Source of the DNA: Streptomyces sp. WAC 04229
Lineage (GTDB): Bacteria > Actinomycetota > Actinomycetes > Streptomycetales > Streptomycetaceae
Assembly: GCF_003947455.1 (NCBI RefSeq)
Contig: NZ_QHJH01000011.1
Location: 29,580 to 93,579 of the forward strand
Direction: 5' to 3'
DNA length: 64,000 bases
Position 1 is the first letter of the stretch; every line of letters starts with the position of its first letter. The notes below the pieces were generated by a model that worked only from the letters and a program-made list of their open reading frames with translations, was not told where the DNA came from and searched no databases. Positions 60,560 through 64,000 of this stretch are shown here, piece by piece. The position numbers and the translations under genes were made by a program.

Positions 60560-61917
60560 TCAGGCCGTGTCCTCCCGGAAGCTTCCGAGCAACGTGGCGA
60601 GCGTCCGTTCGTTCTCGCCGTCGTCCCAGTCGGCGGCCGGGGCCGTCCAGCGCAGCGAGAAGCTGCGCCCGCCGCCGAGGAGGAACCCGCGGCCGAAGGT
60701 GCGGAGCCGGTCGCCGTCGTCGTAGGCCACCCACTGCATGTCGGCGGCCTCCCGCCCCCGGTACGTCGTCGCCCGGATCTCGCCGATCCGCCGGTAGCCG
60801 CCCGAGCGTTCCAGTCCCGGCTCGACGTCGTCGCGCCACACCGCGACCGGGTCCGCGCCCGCGCGCTCGCTGTAGGTGACCGCGAGGGTGCGCGGGTCGC
60901 CGGACGCGCCGAAGACGACCCGGTAGGCCCCGTCCGGCACCCGAGAGGTGTCCAGGCGCCGCCAGTTCCCGGGCAGGGCCACGGAGAAGCCCTCCGGCGC
61001 GTCGTAGCGGCCGAACCCGGCGGGCAGCGTGCCGTCGGCCGGTTTCGACGGTGACGGACGCGCGCTCGACGGGGGCGCGGAACCTCGCGCACGGCCGTGT
61101 CGGGGTCCTCCGTCAGCACCCGGGTGAGCGCCTCGCGGACCACCGGGCGGGTCAGCCGCTCGCGGGAGTCCTTGCGCAGCAGTCCCAGCACCGCCTGGGT
61201 GAGCGGACCGGTGCGCGCCGGGGTGCGCAGCGGCAGCCGGTCCACGCCCTTCAGCGTCGCCTCGGGGCGGCCGCGGTCGCGGAAGGGCGGACGCCCCTCG
61301 ACCATGGTGTAGAGGATCGCGCCCAGCGTCCACAGGTCCGCAGCGGGGCCGATCCGCTCGTCGCGGGCCTGCTCGGGCGAGGCGTACGAGGGCGCGGTGA
61401 GCCGCGGGGCGAGGGTGGCGCCGGCCAGTCCGAACCCGGTGACGGCGACCGAGCCGTCCTCGCGCACGAACACCTGGCCCGGGCTCAGCTCGCCGTGGGT
61501 GATGCCCTCGCCGTGCGCCGCGTCCAGCACGGCCAGCAGTTCCAGGCCGACGCGAGCGGCGCGCACGTAGTTGAAGGTGCCCTGCCGGTGCAGGAGGTCG
61601 CCGAGCGGCACCCCGCCGACCCACTCGGTCACCGTCCACAGGGCGCCGTCCGCGACGGTCGCGTCGACCACCGGTACGATCCGCCCGGGGCACAGCCGCT
61701 CCACGGTCTCGCAGGTGCGGACCACTCGCCCGGTGGCCCGGCGGGCGGTGTCGCCGGACTGTTCCTCCGGGAGCGCGATCCGCGTGACCAGGCACGGACG
61801 GCCCGTCCCGGTGTCCTCCCCGGACCAGCAGACGCGGTTCGTCTCCTCGTGGACGACCTCCAGCAGGCGGTACCGCCCGGCGACCATCTCGTGTGTGGAG
61901 ACGTGCGCCCAGCCCAT
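60560..61917 (-). pseudogene. Protein pseudokinase with C-terminal domain, interrupted by a frameshift
   Basis: From ATG 61917 (GAGGG six bases before) one frame encodes a kinase-like domain to about 61080; a second frame, ending at TGA 60560, encodes RGSAPP...PADGTLPAGFGRYDAPEGF and a C-terminal domain through LLGSFREDTA. Adding one C to the run CCCCC (minus strand, 61071-61075) joins them through a Pro/Ser linker. The kinase part is degenerate: HGELSPGQV replaces HRDLKPxN and TGFGLA replaces DFG. It may be a true lesion, an assembly error or a recoding site. Confidence 0.8.
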
Positions 61918-62243
61918 GGCCATCCCTCGTTCGCACCGCTGGCTCTCAGCTTGTCCAGGGATACGGTGAGCGGGCCCGGCCGCGTTCAACGAATGCGCGA
62001 TCCGGGACCCTTTCTGACCCTTCTTCAAAATGCGCCGAACACCTGCGCGACCATGGATGCGGGAAAAGCGACCGACCCGGTATGGACCAGCCCTGAGCTG
62101 GATGGTCCCGCACGCTCGTCCGTCCCGAATTCCGCCGCCGGACCGCGCGGCACCGGAATTCCGATGCCCACCTGGGGGTAACCGGCGGTAATTACGGATC
62201 CGGTGCTGGAAACGGTGTCAGCAATCGGTGCCGGCCATCGGTG
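61918..62243. other. Intergenic region, 326 bases
   Basis: Lies between the dehydratase stop and the pseudokinase start, both on the minus strand, so it holds the pseudokinase promoter. A 10-base palindrome CGGAATTCCG is at 62154-62163, and CCGAATTCCG occurs nearby. On the minus strand TGACACCG occurs twice just after the dehydratase gene. No terminator hairpin is clear. Confidence 0.5.
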
Positions 62244-63212
62244 TCAGCGCAACCCGAACCGGTCCGCCCACGATGCCATGTCGGCGGTCGTGGCATTGCC
62301 GCCGCACACCACCAGGCCGAGCCGGGCGTCGTCCCCCACCCGCTCCACCACCCGCCGGGCGGCCGGCAGCAGACACCCGGCCGCCGGCTCGGTCCACACC
62401 TTGGCGTGCTCGGCGAGCGCCAGCGACCCCTCGACGGCCTCCCGGTCCGACACCACCAGCACCTCGGTGACCAGCGCCGACACATGCTCGTACGTCACCT
62501 GCGAGACGGCCGGGGCGCTGAGCGTGGTGACGATCGACGACAGGGCCACGGGCAGCGGCCCGCCCGCAGCCAGCGCCCGGGACATCGCCTCGGCGCCCTC
62601 GGTCTCCACCCCCCACACCCGCAGCTGCGGCCGCCGTGCCCGCAGCGCCGCGGCGACGCCCGCGATCAGACCGCCGCCCCCGATGCTCACCAGCACGTCG
62701 GTGAGGTCCCCGGCGTCCTCCGCGAACTCCAGCCCCACGGTGCCCTGACCGGCGATCACCACCGGGTCGTCGAAGGGGTGGACCAGGGTCAGTCCCTCCT
62801 CGCGCAGGCGCGTCACGAGCGCGAAGGCGCTGTCCATGCCGTCGGTGAGCCGCACCAGCGCGCCCGCCTCCTCGGCGATCTCGACGGAACGGGCCGGTGC
62901 CGTGCGCGGCATGACCACCGTCGCCTTCACGTCCAGGGCCGCGGCCATCACCGCCACGGCGATGCCGTGGTTGCCGCCGCTGACCGCGACGACCCCGGCG
63001 GCCCGCTCGGCCTCGGTCAGCGTCAGCAGCTTCGCCGTCGCGCCCCGCGCCTTGAACGAGCCGGTGCGCTGGAGCAGCTCCAGTTTCGCGGCGACCGGAA
63101 CCCCGAGCAGTGCGGACAGCCCGGGGCTTGGCACGGTCGGGGTGCGGACGACATGTCCGGCGATCCGCTGGGCCGCGGCTTCGATCTCCGTGATCCCGAT
63201 CAGTGCGGTCAT
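62244..63212 (-). CDS. Threonine/serine dehydratase (PLP-dependent, TdcB/IlvA type)
   Basis: 322 residues from ATG 63212. PLP lysine in RTGSFKARGA near residue 53, the VSGGNHGIAVAVMA loop, and the glycine phosphate-binding loop SIGGGGLIAG near 180. No C-terminal ACT domain, so a catabolic or broad-specificity form. Its ATG overlaps the TGA of the AIM24 gene (TGATG), showing coupling. Confidence 0.9.
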   Translation of the reverse strand: MTALIGITEIEAAAQRIAGHVVRTPTVPSPGLSALLGVPVAAKLELLQRTGSFKARGATAKLLTLTEAERAAGVVAVSGGNHGIAVAVMAAALDVKATVVMPRTAPARSVEIAEEAGALVRLTDGMDSAFALVTRLREEGLTLVHPFDDPVVIAGQGTVGLEFAEDAGDLTDVLVSIGGGGLIAGVAAALRARRPQLRVWGVETEGAEAMSRALAAGGPLPVALSSIVTTLSAPAVSQVTYEHVSALVTEVLVVSDREAVEGSLALAEHAKVWTEPAAGCLLPAARRVVERVGDDARLGLVVCGGNATTADMASWADRFGLR

Positions 63213-63889
63213 CAGTGCTGCTGCGCCTTCTGCGGTGTCGCTTCGCTCGGCCGGACGACCACGTAGCCCTCACCCTGGAGCAGCAGCTGGACCGCCTCCC
63301 CGGAGCCGCCGCGCAGCATCGAACCCATGGACTGCGAACGGTGCAGGGAGGTTTCGAGCCCCGCCGACCAGCCGACGATCGCGTCCGTGTCGACGTAGAC
63401 CGGGTACTGCGGCGAGACCGGGATGACCAGCGGGCTGCCCTCGCACACCAGCCCCAGCCTGCCGTGTCCCGTGAAGACGCTGTTGAAGAGCCCGCCGCCG
63501 GCGATGCCCGAGCCCTTCACGGTGGCGATGCGGTACGACAACGAGGCGTCGAAGCACAGGACGTTGCGCCCGTTCACCGTGAACTCGTCGCCGGGCTCGA
63601 CCTCCACGATGAAGCAGTTCTGCGCCTCGTGCGCGAACCAGGCCTCGCCCTGTCCGCGCACCGCCATCAGCGGCAGCCCCTCGCCGGTGACCGCGCGCTT
63701 GAGCATGCCGCCCACGCCCTGGCCCTTGCGTTCGAACTGGAGCTGGCCGCGGTAGGCGATCATCGCGCCCTGCCGGGCGAGCATCTCACCGTTCACCGAA
63801 TAGCGGATGCACTTGGAGTTCTCGACGGTCATGCCCGGCGCGGAGGCGGGCTGCACCATGTGCTCACTGGAAAAGAGGTCACCCTTCAT
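63212..63889 (-). CDS. AIM24 family protein
   Basis: 225 residues from ATG 63889. A beta-rich AIM24/TRAP-like fold: KCIRYSVNGEMLARQGAMIAY, MLKRAVTGEGLPLMAVRGQGE, FIVEVEPGDEFTVNGRNVLCF and GHGRLGLVCEGSPLVIPV. Bacterial members often occur in several adjacent copies near TerD-like genes; function unknown. The PLP enzyme is coupled downstream, an unusual pairing. Confidence 0.9.
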   Translation of the reverse strand: MKGDLFSSEHMVQPASAPGMTVENSKCIRYSVNGEMLARQGAMIAYRGQLQFERKGQGVGGMLKRAVTGEGLPLMAVRGQGEAWFAHEAQNCFIVEVEPGDEFTVNGRNVLCFDASLSYRIATVKGSGIAGGGLFNSVFTGHGRLGLVCEGSPLVIPVSPQYPVYVDTDAIVGWSAGLETSLHRSQSMGSMLRGGSGEAVQLLLQGEGYVVVRPSEATPQKAQQH

Positions 63890-63953
63890 ACCGGCATCCT
63901 GGCCCGGAGAGTGCCGTTCCGCCAAGATCGCGTGCCGAGTCCGTCCCGCGTGC

Positions 63954-64000
63954 TCAGCCGCCGAGGAGCTGGGTCCAGTAGGTGCCCGCCCGTCCGCCCC
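63954..64000 (-). CDS. 3' end of a minus-strand gene running off the window
   Basis: From the right edge the frame reads GRAGTYWTQLLGG to a TGA at 63956-63954. Too short to identify. Its position upstream of the AIM24 gene in the same direction suggests the same operon, perhaps another AIM24-like protein. Confidence 0.4.
   Translation of the reverse strand, partial: GGRAGTYWTQLLGG

Overview
The window is a 64 kb piece of a very GC-rich actinobacterial chromosome, almost certainly Streptomyces. The coding regions show strong third-position G/C bias with frequent GTG and a few TTG starts. Several genes are typical of the genus: a wall-anchored chaplin, an SsgA-like sporulation protein, a PopR/ClpP3/ClpP4 locus, a streptophobe membrane protein, a DUF397 protein, an NsdA-like regulator, a GH19 chitinase behind chitinase-type direct repeats, and two genes with rare TTA (bldA) codons. 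I see no rRNA, tRNA, insertion sequence, phage or CRISPR array. It looks like chromosomal arm or near-arm DNA full of short, independently transcribed units.

Layout. 0-3.6 kb: a truncated virginiamycin B lyase-like propeller, a DHFR/RibD-like reductase with a hairpin over its ribosome binding site, an alpha/beta hydrolase that has lost its nucleophile, and an AlkZ-like winged-helix protein. 3.7-6.5 kb: NfeD, SPFH/band-7 and TerC membrane proteins, then a small zinc-ribbon protein. 6.5-11.3 kb: a DUF3152 metalloprotease, a response regulator/histidine kinase/lipoprotein operon with 4-base overlaps, then divergent DUF6479 and Cys-rich genes around a palindromic GGGTACCC. 11.3-20.8 kb: an MpaB-type oxygenase, a Ser/Thr kinase with a long TPR array, a phytoene-desaturase-like oxidoreductase, a Tat-exported serine hydrolase, an acyl-CoA ligase, a hydrolase and DUF397. 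20.9-25 kb: a universal stress protein, a CGNR protein, a conserved unknown and a secreted amidase. 25.2-29.5 kb: an NsdA-like regulator between two TTA-containing genes.

29.8-36.4 kb: a Gfo/Idh oxidoreductase, a baeRF-type protein, a secreted tripeptidyl aminopeptidase-like hydrolase, the chaplin, a deaminase and an epimerase with an upstream TetR-like operator. 36.4-40.7 kb: two small membrane stress proteins, then a sulfonate-utilisation locus (ssuE, ssuD, an acyl-CoA-dehydrogenase-like flavoenzyme) preceded by a short Cys-containing leader peptide and a stem-loop that suggest attenuation. 40.9-49.8 kb: chitinase, VOC protein, adenosine deaminase, DinB protein, LysR/aldo-keto reductase pair, NTF2-like protein, an unknown, streptophobe and two PRC-barrel proteins.

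49.9-51.5 kb: an RsbW-like ATPase and a SigB/F-family sigma factor converge on a shared terminator, each behind a promoter resembling the SigB consensus. 51.6-53.5 kb: popR and clpP3-clpP4, with a palindromic operator candidate upstream and a ClpP4 lacking the catalytic histidine. 53.6-64 kb: VOC proteins, RNase HI with a Cys/His tail, a flavin monooxygenase, an aldo-keto reductase, DUF6328, SsgA-like, an F420-type LLM oxidoreductase, a frameshifted pseudokinase, a threonine dehydratase-like enzyme and an AIM24 protein.

The themes are stress sigma signalling, envelope biology, morphological development and regulated proteolysis. The most unusual points are the sulfur leader, the paired sigma-B-like promoters, the TTA pair around the NsdA-like gene, and several enzyme relatives missing catalytic residues (hydrolase, PP2C, ClpP4, kinase).
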